From NCBI RefSeq assembly GCF_000716545.1, contig NZ_JNWZ01000004.1, forward strand, positions 62,001 through 126,000: 64,000 nt of DNA, in the 5' to 3' direction. The position numbers and the translations under genes are program-made. This stretch comes from Kitasatospora phosalacinea (GTDB taxonomy: Bacteria; Actinomycetota; Actinomycetes; Streptomycetales; Streptomycetaceae). Position 1 is the stretch's first letter, and each line of letters starts with the position of its first letter. Under the pieces are notes generated by a model. That model saw only the letters and a list, made by a program, of their open reading frames with translations. It had not been told where the DNA came from and made no database searches. Positions 1 through 9,519 of the stretch are shown here, piece after piece.

Positions 1-567
1 CCCGGGCGGCACTACGCGCACAACGCGGTCGCGGCGCTGGCGGCGGGCGTCGCGCTGGGCGTCCCGGCGGAGGGGCTGGCGAAGGCGCTGGGCGCGTACA
101 CCGGGGTGCGGCGGCGGCTGCAGCTCAAGGGCGAGGCGCGCGGCGTGCAGGTGATCGACTCCTACGCGCACCACCCGACCGAGATGGCCGCCGACCTGGA
201 GGCGATCCGGGAGGCGGCGGGCGCGGGCCGGGTGCTGGTGGTCTTCCAGCCGCACCTGTTCTCCCGCACCCAGCAGCTGGCCGAGGAGATGGGGCGGGCG
301 CTGGCGCTGGCCGACGCCTCGGTGGTGCTGGACATCTACCCGGCGCGCGAGGACCCGATCCCGGGCGTCACCGCCGAGCTGATCATCGACGCGGCCCGCC
401 GGGCCGGCGCGGACGTCCGGGCCGAGCACGACTTCGCGGCCGCCCCGGCGCTGCTCGCCTCGCTCTCCGCCCCCGGCGACCTGGTGCTGACCATGGGTGC
501 CGGCGACGTCACCAACCTGGGCCCGGAAATTCTGGCCGCCCTGGCGGACGTTGCACCTGCTGTCTGA
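1..567 (+). CDS. murC: MurC C-terminal part (UDP-N-acetylmuramate--L-alanine ligase)
   Basis: Partial gene; the reading frame is open from base 1, so the N-terminal and most of the central ATP-grasp part lie upstream of the window. MurC adds L-alanine to UDP-MurNAc in the cytoplasm, the first amino acid of the peptidoglycan stem peptide. The visible 188 residues begin in the HNxxNAxAAxAxG-like stretch (seen as HNAVAALAAG) and continue with the Mur-ligase C-terminal signature GVRRRLQLKGE and VIDSYAHHPTE, then FQPHLFSRT and DIYPAREDP, all typical of MurC rather than MurD/E/F. It ends with TGA 28 bases before msrB in the same direction. No anomaly seen. Confidence 0.95.
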   Translation, partial: PGRHYAHNAVAALAAGVALGVPAEGLAKALGAYTGVRRRLQLKGEARGVQVIDSYAHHPTEMAADLEAIREAAGAGRVLVVFQPHLFSRTQQLAEEMGRALALADASVVLDIYPAREDPIPGVTAELIIDAARRAGADVRAEHDFAAAPALLASLSAPGDLVLTMGAGDVTNLGPEILAALADVAPAV

Positions 568-594
568 CGTCCCCGTCCGAGCTGGAGATCCGCC

Positions 595-999
595 GTGAGC
601 TACGAGGTCCAGAAGTCCGACGCCGAATGGCGCGCCGAGCTGACCCCGGAGGAGTACCACGTGCTCCGCGAGGCCGGCACCGAACGGCCGTTCGTCGGCG
701 AGTACACCGACACCAGGACGGTCGGCGTCTACGCCTGCCGGGCGTGCGGCGCCGAGCTGTTCAGCAGCGAGACGAAGTTCGACAGCCACTGCGGGTGGCC
801 GTCGTACTACTCACCGCTGGCCGGTGACTCCGTGGAGTACCTGGAGGACACCAGCCTCGGCATGCGCCGGGTCGAGGTCCGCTGCAAGAAGTGCGGCAGC
901 CACCTCGGGCACGTCTTCGAGGGCGAGGGGTACGACACCCCGACCGACCAGCGGTACTGCATCAACTCGATCTCGCTGACGCTGAAGCCCGCCGAGTAG
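595..999 (+). CDS. msrB: Peptide-methionine (R)-S-oxide reductase MsrB
   Basis: 134 residues, normal length for a single-domain MsrB. It reduces the R epimer of methionine sulfoxide in proteins, a cytosolic oxidative-repair step. Two CxxC pairs that bind structural zinc are visible (CRACG near residue 50 and CKKCG near 98), followed by GSHLGHVF and the catalytic region RYCINSISL with the resolving/catalytic cysteine. The GTG start follows GGAGATCC with normal spacing; upstream in-frame sequence belongs to the murC end. The gene lies co-directionally after murC, possibly read through, and is closed by a strong hairpin at 1016-1054. Confidence 0.96.
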   Translation: MSYEVQKSDAEWRAELTPEEYHVLREAGTERPFVGEYTDTRTVGVYACRACGAELFSSETKFDSHCGWPSYYSPLAGDSVEYLEDTSLGMRRVEVRCKKCGSHLGHVFEGEGYDTPTDQRYCINSISLTLKPAE

Positions 1000-1015
1000 C
1001 GCCCGCCCGCGGCAC

Positions 1016-1054
1016 GAGGGCCCTCCCCGGCGGTCAGGCCGGGGCAGGGCCCTC
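1016..1054. terminator. Bidirectional hairpin between msrB and hydrolase
   Basis: The arms GAGGGCCCT-CCCCGGC and their complement ending in AGGGCCCTC pair over about 16 bp with one bulged base, placed between two convergent genes. No U-tract, as is usual in high-GC actinobacteria. Confidence 0.7.
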
Positions 1055-1067
1055 CGGCTCTCCCGGG

Positions 1068-1874
1068 TCAGGACAGCCGGGTGCGCAGGAAGTCCAGCAG
1101 GGCGGCGTTGAACCGCTCGGGCTGTTCGGCGCCCGGGAGGTGGCCGGCGTCGTGGATGACGGCCAGGTCGGCGTGCGGGACGAGGGCGCGGATGGCCTCG
1201 GAGTCGGTGACGGGGGTGTAGACGTCGTCCGCGCCGACCAGGAGCAGGGTGGGGACGGTGACGGTGCGCAGGGTGTCGCGGTAGTCGGGGCGCTCGGCGC
1301 GGCCGCGCAGGGCCGCCGCGGCGCCGCGGGGGTCGGTGGCGCGCATCATGCCCAGGACGCGGGCGGCCGTCTCCGGCAGGGCGGTGACGTTGTAGGGGGC
1401 GAGCATCTTGTCGATCACCTCGTCCGCGTAGCCGGCCATGCCCTCGGCGAGCAGCCGGTCGGCCATCCGGTTGCGGAACTCCTTGCCCTCCTCGGTCTCG
1501 GCGGGGGCAGAGCTGTCGGACAGGACGAGCGCCAGGAGGCGTCCGGGGTGGCGGAGGTGGAACTCCATGGCGATCTGGCCGCCCATGGAGACGCCGCCCA
1601 CCACCGCGCGCTCGACGCCCAGGTGGTCGAGGAGGGCGGCGGCGTCGTCGGCGAAGTCGGCCAGCAGCACCGTGCCGGGCGTCACCTCGCTCTCCCCGTA
1701 GCCGCGCAGGTCGGGGGTGATCACCCGGTACCCGGCCGCGGCCAGCGCGTCGGCCTGCGGGGCCCACAGGGTGCGGTTGAACGGGTGCCCGTGGACCAGG
1801 AGGACGGGGGTGCCATCCGCCGGGCCGGACTCGTCGTAGTGCAGCGCGGCGCCGTTCACCATCGTGTGGCTCAT
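1068..1874 (-). CDS. Alpha/beta-fold hydrolase
   Basis: 268 residues, the full size of a single alpha/beta-hydrolase domain with no signal peptide, so probably cytoplasmic. The oxyanion-hole HGHPFNR motif is at residues 28-34. The nucleophile elbow G-G-V-S-M-G-G places the catalytic Ser at 96. An acid appears in the LLVGADDVYTP segment near residue 215, and the final His in HDAGHLPG. Closest in style to 3-oxoadipate enol-lactonase/haloperoxidase-like hydrolases, but the substrate cannot be read from sequence. It is convergent with msrB and divergent from the Mrr-TerD gene. Confidence 0.85.
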   Translation of the reverse strand: MSHTMVNGAALHYDESGPADGTPVLLVHGHPFNRTLWAPQADALAAAGYRVITPDLRGYGESEVTPGTVLLADFADDAAALLDHLGVERAVVGGVSMGGQIAMEFHLRHPGRLLALVLSDSSAPAETEEGKEFRNRMADRLLAEGMAGYADEVIDKMLAPYNVTALPETAARVLGMMRATDPRGAAAALRGRAERPDYRDTLRTVTVPTLLLVGADDVYTPVTDSEAIRALVPHADLAVIHDAGHLPGAEQPERFNAALLDFLRTRLS

Positions 1875-1965
1875 CGAGGACCTTCCGTCTCCCGTCCGGA
1901 ACCGCGGCGCGTCCGGAGTGTCCGGTCAGGGTACGGCGGCGGGTGACGCGGGTGCCCACCGGCGT

Positions 1966-1984
1966 GGAAGACTGATCGTCTTCC
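1966..1984. promoter_or_regulatory. 7-bp inverted repeat in a divergent promoter region
   Basis: GGAAGAC and GTCTTCC flank a 5-base spacer, 30 bases before the GTG of the nuclease/TerD gene and 92 bases before the hydrolase start. A possible operator; no matching regulator is encoded next to it. Confidence 0.35.
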
Positions 1985-2013
1985 GAACGGTCTTGGACGT
2001 GGGTGGGGCGGGC

Positions 2014-4197
<2,184 letters not shown>

Positions 4198-4230
4198 ACG
4201 CACGACCGGGGGCGGACGGGACCGCGCCCG

Positions 4231-5154
4231 CTACTCGCAGAGCGCCCGCGTGTGCTTCCACTCCGTCGCGCACTCGCGGTAGCCGAGCCGGGCGTTGATG
4301 GCGAGCATCGGGGCGTTGCCCGCGTCGTTCTGGGTGTACGCGACGGTGAAGCCGCGGGCCTTGGCGCGGTGCAGGGAGTGGATCTTGGCGAGTCCGGCCA
4401 GGCCGCGGCCGCGGTGGGTGGAGCGGGTGGCGGTGAACGCGGACCAGTAGGTGCGGTGGCCGTCGGTCTGGGCGGCGGAGAAGGCGACCGGTTCGCCGTC
4501 CGCCAGGACGACCGCGGTGAGGGTGTGGTCCTGGTCGGGGCGCTGCCAGATCTCGGCGAGCCAGCCCTCGTACGGCTGGTCGTCGAGGACGAGGTCGCCG
4601 GGTTCGGCGCGGGTGCCGTCGACGTCGACCAGGTAGATCGGGTACGGGTCGTCCAGGAAGTCGGCGGCGGTGCGCAGTTCGACGCCGGGCGGGGTGGGCG
4701 GCAGCGGGGGCAGCGGGGCGGTGAGGTCGAGGCCGCAGAAGCGGCCGGCCCGGCCGCGCCGGTAGCCGCGGGCGGCGGCGAAGGAGAGGGCCGCGGGGGT
4801 GTCGTCGGCCCAGCCGTGCACGTCCCTGGTGCCGAGGGCGGCGAGTTCCCGTTCGGCGGCGGTGAGCAGGGCGGTGCCGATGCCCGTGCCGCGGTGCTCG
4901 GGGAGCACGCTGACGTTGAGGAAGCCCTGGTGGGGCGTGGCGCTCTCGGTCACCGGGCCGAACCTGGCGGTGCCGACGACCCGTTCGGCCCGTTCGGCGA
5001 CCAGCAGGTGGTAGTGGGGCAGACCGGCCTGCCAGGCGACCACCTCGGGGGTGGTGACCAGGTGCGGGCGACCGGCCAGGTAGGCCGCGGCGGCGTCGGC
5101 GGCGTCGGCGGGGGCGAACGGGCGGATGCGGTACGGCGTCGAAGTCATAGGCAT
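4231..5154 (-). CDS. GNAT-family N-acetyltransferase (two tandem GNAT domains)
   Basis: 307 residues. The N-terminal domain carries the acetyl-CoA loop (LPEHRGTGIGTALL, residues 84-97). A second, C-terminal GNAT half has a related loop (STHRGRGLAGLAK, near 245-257) followed by YTQNDAGNAPMLAINARLGY, the usual final beta-strand/helix of GNAT enzymes. Tandem GNATs of this kind include mycothiol synthase (MshD) and many uncharacterised Streptomyces proteins; this one is not clearly MshD and its acceptor is unknown. Start is one of two close ATGs (MPM). It is convergent with the nuclease/TerD gene and divergent from the MNIO cassette, leaving 193 bases for both promoters. Confidence 0.82.
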   Translation of the reverse strand: MPMTSTPYRIRPFAPADAADAAAAYLAGRPHLVTTPEVVAWQAGLPHYHLLVAERAERVVGTARFGPVTESATPHQGFLNVSVLPEHRGTGIGTALLTAAERELAALGTRDVHGWADDTPAALSFAAARGYRRGRAGRFCGLDLTAPLPPLPPTPPGVELRTAADFLDDPYPIYLVDVDGTRAEPGDLVLDDQPYEGWLAEIWQRPDQDHTLTAVVLADGEPVAFSAAQTDGHRTYWSAFTATRSTHRGRGLAGLAKIHSLHRAKARGFTVAYTQNDAGNAPMLAINARLGYRECATEWKHTRALCE

Positions 5155-5347
5155 GTCACGTTAGCCAGTAATTCGTCCGTGCGCTGCTGAATTTCCCCCC
5201 ACCCGCACGGCAGTTCGTTCAGCGGTGGTGAAACCTCAAGTTCAGCTCTGAGTTTCCGTTGTCCCGCTTGGCATCGGTCCGCCGCGGATACATCCTCGGC
5301 AGCGGGGGTCGAAGCGGCCGGAAAAGCCCGCGAAGAGGGGGTGGAAT

Positions 5348-6187
5348 ATGCCTTCGTCCGATATTCCGCGATTGGGCACCGGCATCGGCTGGCGTCCCGA
5401 GATCGACACCGTGGTGGAGCGGCTGCCGGGTCTGGACTGGGTGGAGGTGGTCGCCGAGAACGTCTGCCCCGACCACCTGCCGCCCTCGCTGGCCGAGTTG
5501 CGCGCCCGCGGCACCGCCGTCGTCCCGCACGGCGTCTCGCTCGGCCTGGGGGACGCCGCCGCGCCCGACCCGGCCCGGCTGGCCCGGCTGGCCGCCGTCG
5601 CCGAGGCGCTGGGGGCGCCGCTGGTCAGCGAGCACCTGGCGTTCGTCCGGGCGGGCGGCCTGGAGGCCGGGCACCTGCTGCCGGTGCCGCGCACCCGGGA
5701 GGCGCTGCGGGTGGTGGCCGCGAACGTGCGGATCGCCCAGCAGGAGCTGCCGGTGCCGCTCGCCCTGGAGAACATCGCCGCCCAACTGGCGTGGACGGGC
5801 GACGAGTTGACGGAGGCGGAGTTCCTCGCCGAGCTGGTCGAGCGCACCGGCGTCCGGCTGCTGGTGGACGTCGCCAACCTGCACACCAACCGGGTCAACC
5901 TCGGCGTCGACCCGGCCGCCGAACTCGACCGGCTGCCGCTGGAGGCCCTCGCCTACGTACACGTCGCCGGGGGTGTCGAGCGCGACGGCGTCTGGCACGA
6001 CACCCACACCCACCCCGTCACCGCGCCCGTGCTGGAGGTGCTGGCCGAGCTCTGCGCCCGGACCGACCCGCCCGGGGTGCTGCTGGAGCGGGACGGCGCG
6101 TACCCGCCGCCCGCCGAACTGTCCGCCGAACTCGACGCGATCCGCCGCGTCCAGCTCCGCCACCGCAGGGAGACCGCCCGTGTCTGA
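5348..6187 (+). CDS. DUF692 / MNIO multinuclear non-heme iron oxidase
   Basis: 279 residues, one complete DUF692 (UPF0276) TIM-barrel-like domain with no signal peptide, so cytosolic. The family's metal ligands are all in place: E38 (VVAENV), H61 (VPHGVS), E95/H96 (SEHLAF), E141 (ALENIA), D174-N177-H179 (VDVANLHTN), H205 (YVHVAG), D218/H220/H222 (WHDTHTHP) and E247/D249 (LERDG). Characterised members (MbnB, TglH, ChrH and the bufferin enzymes) use two or three irons to rewrite cysteine residues in ribosomal peptides, usually with a small partner. The next gene overlaps it by 8 bases and the one after encodes a cysteine-repeat protein, so this is the candidate catalyst of the cassette. Start: ATG after GAGGGGGTGGA. 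Confidence 0.93.
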   Translation: MPSSDIPRLGTGIGWRPEIDTVVERLPGLDWVEVVAENVCPDHLPPSLAELRARGTAVVPHGVSLGLGDAAAPDPARLARLAAVAEALGAPLVSEHLAFVRAGGLEAGHLLPVPRTREALRVVAANVRIAQQELPVPLALENIAAQLAWTGDELTEAEFLAELVERTGVRLLVDVANLHTNRVNLGVDPAAELDRLPLEALAYVHVAGGVERDGVWHDTHTHPVTAPVLEVLAELCARTDPPGVLLERDGAYPPPAELSAELDAIRRVQLRHRRETARV

Positions 6188-6623
6188 ACAGCACGAGTAC
6201 CTGATCCGCGACCGCGAGGACGCCGAACTCGCCCTCGCCCGCGTCCACCTGGCGCACCGCCAGGAGGAGCTGCTGGCCGCCCTGGTGGCCGGCGCCCCCT
6301 CGCCCGACGGCTTCGACCCGGAGCAGCTGCGCGTCCAGGCCGAGGGCCTGCTCGCCAAGCGCCGGGAGACCGTCGGCCACCTGGTGCCGGAGCTCCCCGA
6401 GCTGCTCGGCCCGGACTTCGCCCCGCTGTTCGCCCGCTACTGCGCCGGGCGGCCGCTCACCGGCGGCTACCGCGCCGACGCCCGGGCCTTCGCCGAATGG
6501 GCCCTGGACGCCGCGCCGGACGCCCGCTGGCACCCCGCGCTGCACCGCCTGCTGCACCCCGCCGCCTCCCGGTGGAGCCGCCTGCTGCCGCGCCGCGCCC
6601 GCACCGCCCGGGCGCACCCGTAA
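6180..6623 (+). CDS. Small MNIO-partner protein
   Basis: 147 residues starting at the GTG that overlaps the MNIO stop region by 8 bases, implying translational coupling. No signal peptide or membrane segment. The first 65 residues are helical and highly charged. Residues 71-108 ([14 protein letters not shown], then [14 protein letters not shown]) resemble the body of the MbnC/DUF2063-type partners that help MNIO enzymes bind their substrate. The C-terminus is basic. I do not recognise a named family with certainty. By position it is the expected substrate-recognition or scaffold subunit; that is inference from coupling and from how other MNIO systems are built. Confidence 0.75.
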   Translation: MSEQHEYLIRDREDAELALARVHLAHRQEELLAALVAGAPSPDGFDPEQLRVQAEGLLAKRRETVGHLVPELPELLGPDFAPLFARYCAGRPLTGGYRADARAFAEWALDAAPDARWHPALHRLLHPAASRWSRLLPRRARTARAHP

Positions 6624-6657
6624 CCGAGCCCCACCTCTGCGAAAGGAACCACGGGGG

Positions 6658-7743
6658 ATGTGGAACCACCTGTTCGTCCTGTCGGCCGCGCTGGTCGCGC
6701 TCGCCCTCACCGCCGTCTCCGTCTTCAACCGGCGCAGCCGGCGGGTCACCGACCCGCAGGGCCTGCCCGGGCGCGGCCAGTCGCTGTTCGAGGTCGCCTT
6801 CCTGTCCGGCGGCCCGGCCCGGGTGGCCGACACCGCGCTGGTCCGGATGGAGCGCGAGGGCCGGGTGGTGGTCTCCCGGGCCCGCCGGGTCACCGTCACC
6901 GCCGACCGGACGTCCGACCCGGTCGAGCGCGTCCTGGTCACCGCCGTCGGCGGCCGGGCCGGACGCGACCTGTCCGTGCTGCGCGCCTGCGTGATGGGCA
7001 GCCCCGAGGTGCAGAAGATCGGCGACGGGCTGGCCGCCCGCGGCCTGCTGCGCGACCCGGCCGCGCTGCGGGCCGCCTGGCGGGCCCGCCGGCTGCTGGT
7101 GCTGGCGCTGCTCACCACGCTCGTGCTCGGCGCGGTCTCCACCTCCCGGTGGCTGAACGGGCCGGAGTGGGAGTCCACCGTCCCGCCGTTCTTCCCGTAC
7201 GGGGTGCTGGTGCTGTTCACGCTGGTCAGCCTGGCCGCCACCAGCCCCGGGAAGAACCGGATCACCCCGGCGGGCCTGCGCCAGTTGGAGCTGGTCCGCG
7301 GCAGCGTCCCCTGGCGGCCCCGGGAGGTGGAGGCCGCGCACGCCGAGCTGGTCGGCGCGTTCGCCCTCGACGGCGTCGCCGCGCTGCGCGAGCCCGGGCA
7401 CCGGGCGCTGCGCGAGGCGATCACCGGCCCGTCCGCGTCCACCCGCACCGGCCGGAGCTCCGGGCGTTCCGGTTGGAGCACCGGGACGTCCCGCCCGGAG
7501 GAGGTCGCGGCCGGGTACGGCGCCGGCGCCGTGCTCTGGTGCGGGACGCCCGCCTCCTCCTGCGGCTCGTCCGGCCACTCGGGGAGCCACTCGGGAGGGC
7601 ACTCGGGGGGCTCCCACCACTCCTGCGGCGGCTCCTCCTCGCACCACTCCTGCGGGGGTTCCTCGCACTCCTGCGGCGGCTCGTCGAGTTCCTGCGGCGG
7701 CTCGTCGAGCTCCTGCGGCGGCGGCGGTTGCGGCGGTTCCTGA
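6658..7743 (+). CDS. TIGR04222-like membrane protein with Cys/Gly/Ser tail, putative MNIO substrate
   Basis: 361 residues; ATG preceded by GAAAGGA. One hydrophobic segment at the N-terminus (residues 4-22), a soluble conserved part containing LFEVAFLSGGPARVADTALVRM (43-64), two more membrane segments (about 146-161 and 181-194), a cytosol-like stretch, then a low-complexity tail from C295 to the end. The tail has eight Cys (295, 302, 323, 332, 339, 346, 353, 358) in a matrix of Gly, Ser and His. This architecture matches my memory of the TIGR04222 'near-uncomplex' family, often found beside DUF692 enzymes. Three helices would leave the tail on the opposite side from the N-terminus; true topology is uncertain. 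The simplest role is substrate of the upstream MNIO enzyme, with metal binding the main alternative. Confidence 0.85.
   Translation: MWNHLFVLSAALVALALTAVSVFNRRSRRVTDPQGLPGRGQSLFEVAFLSGGPARVADTALVRMEREGRVVVSRARRVTVTADRTSDPVERVLVTAVGGRAGRDLSVLRACVMGSPEVQKIGDGLAARGLLRDPAALRAAWRARRLLVLALLTTLVLGAVSTSRWLNGPEWESTVPPFFPYGVLVLFTLVSLAATSPGKNRITPAGLRQLELVRGSVPWRPREVEAAHAELVGAFALDGVAALREPGHRALREAITGPSASTRTGRSSGRSGWSTGTSRPEEVAAGYGAGAVLWCGTPASSCGSSGHSGSHSGGHSGGSHHSCGGSSSHHSCGGSSHSCGGSSSSCGGSSSSCGGGGCGGS
7540..7740 (+). repeat. Cysteine-repeat tail coding region
   Basis: Codes for residues 295-361 of the preceding protein. After C323 the cysteines fall at intervals of 9, 7, 7, 7 and 5 residues, each in a C-G-G-S-S pattern. 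At DNA level the unit is a variant of TCCTGCGGCGGCTCGTCGAG, with silent differences between copies, so the array has been kept at protein level rather than freshly duplicated. Confidence 0.9.
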
Positions 7744-7787
7744 ACCGACCGGCGAGTCACAGTTCGGTATCGCGGCCCGGGTACGTG

Positions 7788-7817
7788 TTCCGCTCCCGGC
7801 GCGCACGGGACTAGAAC
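7788..7817 (+). promoter_or_regulatory. Possible promoter giving a leaderless transcript
   Basis: TTCCGC, an 18-base spacer and TAGAAC, ending 7 bases before the ATG at 7825. No Shine-Dalgarno sequence precedes that ATG, which fits a leaderless mRNA. Confidence 0.45.
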
Positions 7818-7824
7818 AGCAAGC

Positions 7825-8586
7825 ATGTGGGTGTTGCTGCTGATCCCGTCCTGTGCCGCCGCGGTGCTCTCCTGCCTCCGGCTGGTACGGGTCGCCGCGA
7901 TCGCGGACGCCCTCGCCGGGAACGCCCCGCAGCACCTCCCCCGGTCCGCGGGCGTCGGTCTGTACGAGACCGCGTACCTGGCCGGCGGCCCCGCCCGGGT
8001 GGTCGACCTGGCCCTGGTCAGGATGGCCGGGGTAGGCCGCCTGCACCTCGCCCACACCGGCTGGACCACCGTCGTCGACCCGCGCGGCCGCGGCCGCCTG
8101 GAGCGGGCGCTGATCGGCGCGATCGGCCCCGAGGGCCAGTGCCGCACCGCCCAGTTGAAGGCCGCGCTGGCCGCGCACCCGACCGTCCGCGACATCGGCG
8201 ACCGGCTGACCTCCGCGGGGCTGGCGACGCCGGCCGTCGTCCGCGAGCACGCCCTGCGGGCGGTCCGGCAGGTCCGGTACGCGCTCGTCGGGGCGGCGGC
8301 GATGCTGCTGCTGACCGTCCTGCTCACCGCCCCCGACGGCACCGCCGCCCGCACTGCGGTCGCCTGGTACGCCCTCCCCCTGGTCCTCACCGGTGGCACC
8401 CTGCTGATGGCCCGGGTCGACGTCCACGCCTACACCGCGTGGGCCGCCCCCGCCGGCCAGACCCTGCTGCGCGCCCTCCCCTGCCGGCACACCCCCGCCA
8501 CCGACGACGACCTGCTCACCGCCGTCGCCATCGCCGGCCCCGCCGCCGTCCAGGACCCCCGGCTGCGCGCGGCGCTCGGCTCGTAG
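7825..8586 (+). CDS. TIGR04222-like membrane protein without Cys tail
   Basis: 253 residues. A paralogue of the preceding gene: N-terminal hydrophobic segment (2-19), the same core with LYETAYLAGGPARVVDLALVRM (46-67, against LFEVAFLSGGPARVADTALVRM in the neighbour), a HPTVRDIGDRLTSAGL stretch matching SPEVQKIGDGLAARGL, and two further membrane helices (about 164-180 and 186-203). It stops shortly after the core, with no cysteine-rich tail. Possibly a partner that forms hetero-oligomers with the tailed protein or acts in its membrane placement; this is inference. It is separated from the tailed gene by 81 bases and probably has its own leaderless promoter. Confidence 0.75.
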   Translation: MWVLLLIPSCAAAVLSCLRLVRVAAIADALAGNAPQHLPRSAGVGLYETAYLAGGPARVVDLALVRMAGVGRLHLAHTGWTTVVDPRGRGRLERALIGAIGPEGQCRTAQLKAALAAHPTVRDIGDRLTSAGLATPAVVREHALRAVRQVRYALVGAAAMLLLTVLLTAPDGTAARTAVAWYALPLVLTGGTLLMARVDVHAYTAWAAPAGQTLLRALPCRHTPATDDDLLTAVAIAGPAAVQDPRLRAALGS

Positions 8587-8644
8587 GCGGACGAGGCGCG
8601 GCACCGGGGGCCCGGACCCGCCGTTCCCCGAGCCCCTGGTTCCC

Positions 8645-8812
8645 CTAGGCCCTGTCCGGCCGATCTTGCCGGGCGCCCGACGCCGGGCATCCCGCCTGGA
8701 AGCACCGGCGAAACACCCGAGTACATCCAGTACGAGGGCGTTCCGCCGGCACTCCCAGCCGGGCGCCCAACGCCGCGCGCTGATCCGACAAGATCGACCG
8801 GACAGGACCTAG
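8645..8812. mobile_element. MITE-like element at the hemQ stop codon
   Basis: A 160-bp non-coding element (8649-8808) bounded by 24-bp terminal inverted repeats, 21 of 24 positions identical (all three differences are C/T), beginning GCCCTGTCCGG on the left and GTCCTGTCCGG on the right complement. It is flanked by CTAG on both sides (8645-8648 and 8809-8812), a target duplication typical of IS5-group elements (a TA duplication, IS630-type, is an alternative reading). Inside, direct copies of GGGCGCCC(G/A)ACGCC lie near each end, and an inverted repeat with core GTACATCCAGTAC is central. It carries no transposase, so it would be moved in trans. Confidence 0.75.
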
Positions 8813-9519
8813 TACAGACCGGCCAGCAGGTCCGCGACCGGCTTGCGGCGGCCGGTGAAGAACGGGACCTCCTCGCGGACGTGCAGGCGGGCGCGGGAGG
8901 GGCGCAGGTCGCGCATCAGGTCGACGATGCGGTGGAGCTCGTCGGCCTCGAAGGCGAGCAGCCACTCGTAGTCGCCGAGGGCGAAGGAGGCGACGGTGTT
9001 GGCGCGGACGTCGGGGTAGCCGCGGGCCATCATGCCGTGCTCGGCGAGCATCGCCCGGCGCTCCTCGTCGGGGAGCAGGTACCACTCGTAGGAGCGGACG
9101 AAGGGGTAGACGCAGACGTACTCGCGGGGCCGCTCGTCGGCGAGGAACGCCGGGATGTGCGACTTGTTGAACTCCGCGGGGCGGTGCAGCGCCATGTTGG
9201 ACCAGACCGGCTCCAGGTGGCGGCCGAGCCCGGTGCGGCGGAAGCGGTTGTACGCCTCCTGGAGGTCGTCGGAGTCCTCGGCGTGCCACCAGACCAGGAT
9301 GTCGGCGTCGGCGCGCAGGGCGGACACGTCGTAGGTGCCGCGGACGACGACGTCCTTGGCGGCGAGCTGCTCGAAGAGGGCGTCGACCTCGGCGGCGAGG
9401 CCGGTGCGGTCCTCGGGGAGGGCGTCCTTGAGCTTGAACACCGACCACATGGTGTAGCGGATCACCTGGTTGAGGTCGCGGGCCTTCTTCTTCACGGGCT
9501 GCTCAGTGCTTTCGGTCAT
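8809..9519 (-). CDS. hemQ: Coproheme decarboxylase HemQ
   Basis: 236 residues of the chlorite-dismutase-like superfamily. HemQ oxidatively decarboxylates iron-coproporphyrin III to heme b, the last step of the coproporphyrin-dependent pathway used by actinobacteria. Diagnostic stretches are [10 protein letters not shown] (21-30), ILVWWHAED (74-82), [17 protein letters not shown] (134-150), and [28 protein letters not shown], where H161 is the expected heme-iron ligand. The ATG overlaps the hemY stop (ATGA), so translation is coupled. Its stop codon TAG is contained in the CTAG copy bordering a MITE-like element, so the native sequence downstream of the gene has been displaced without altering the protein. 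Confidence 0.95.
   Translation of the reverse strand: MTESTEQPVKKKARDLNQVIRYTMWSVFKLKDALPEDRTGLAAEVDALFEQLAAKDVVVRGTYDVSALRADADILVWWHAEDSDDLQEAYNRFRRTGLGRHLEPVWSNMALHRPAEFNKSHIPAFLADERPREYVCVYPFVRSYEWYLLPDEERRAMLAEHGMMARGYPDVRANTVASFALGDYEWLLAFEADELHRIVDLMRDLRPSRARLHVREEVPFFTGRRKPVADLLAGLY

Noticed and set aside
1864..2013. 50-codon N-terminal extension of the nuclease/TerD gene
   Set aside because: Overlaps the start and promoter of the divergent hydrolase gene and reads as non-protein; GTG 2014 gives a helical start.
7540..7740. Cysteine tail as a frameshift artefact of GC-rich repeats
   Set aside because: The frame is continuous with the conserved core, stops cleanly, and homologous tailed proteins beside DUF692 enzymes are, as I recall, common.
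8645..8812. Terminator hairpin of hemQ rather than a mobile element
   Set aside because: A terminator would not have 24-bp imperfect ends 160 bases apart, flanking CTAG copies and a separate inner inverted repeat; it may still act as one.
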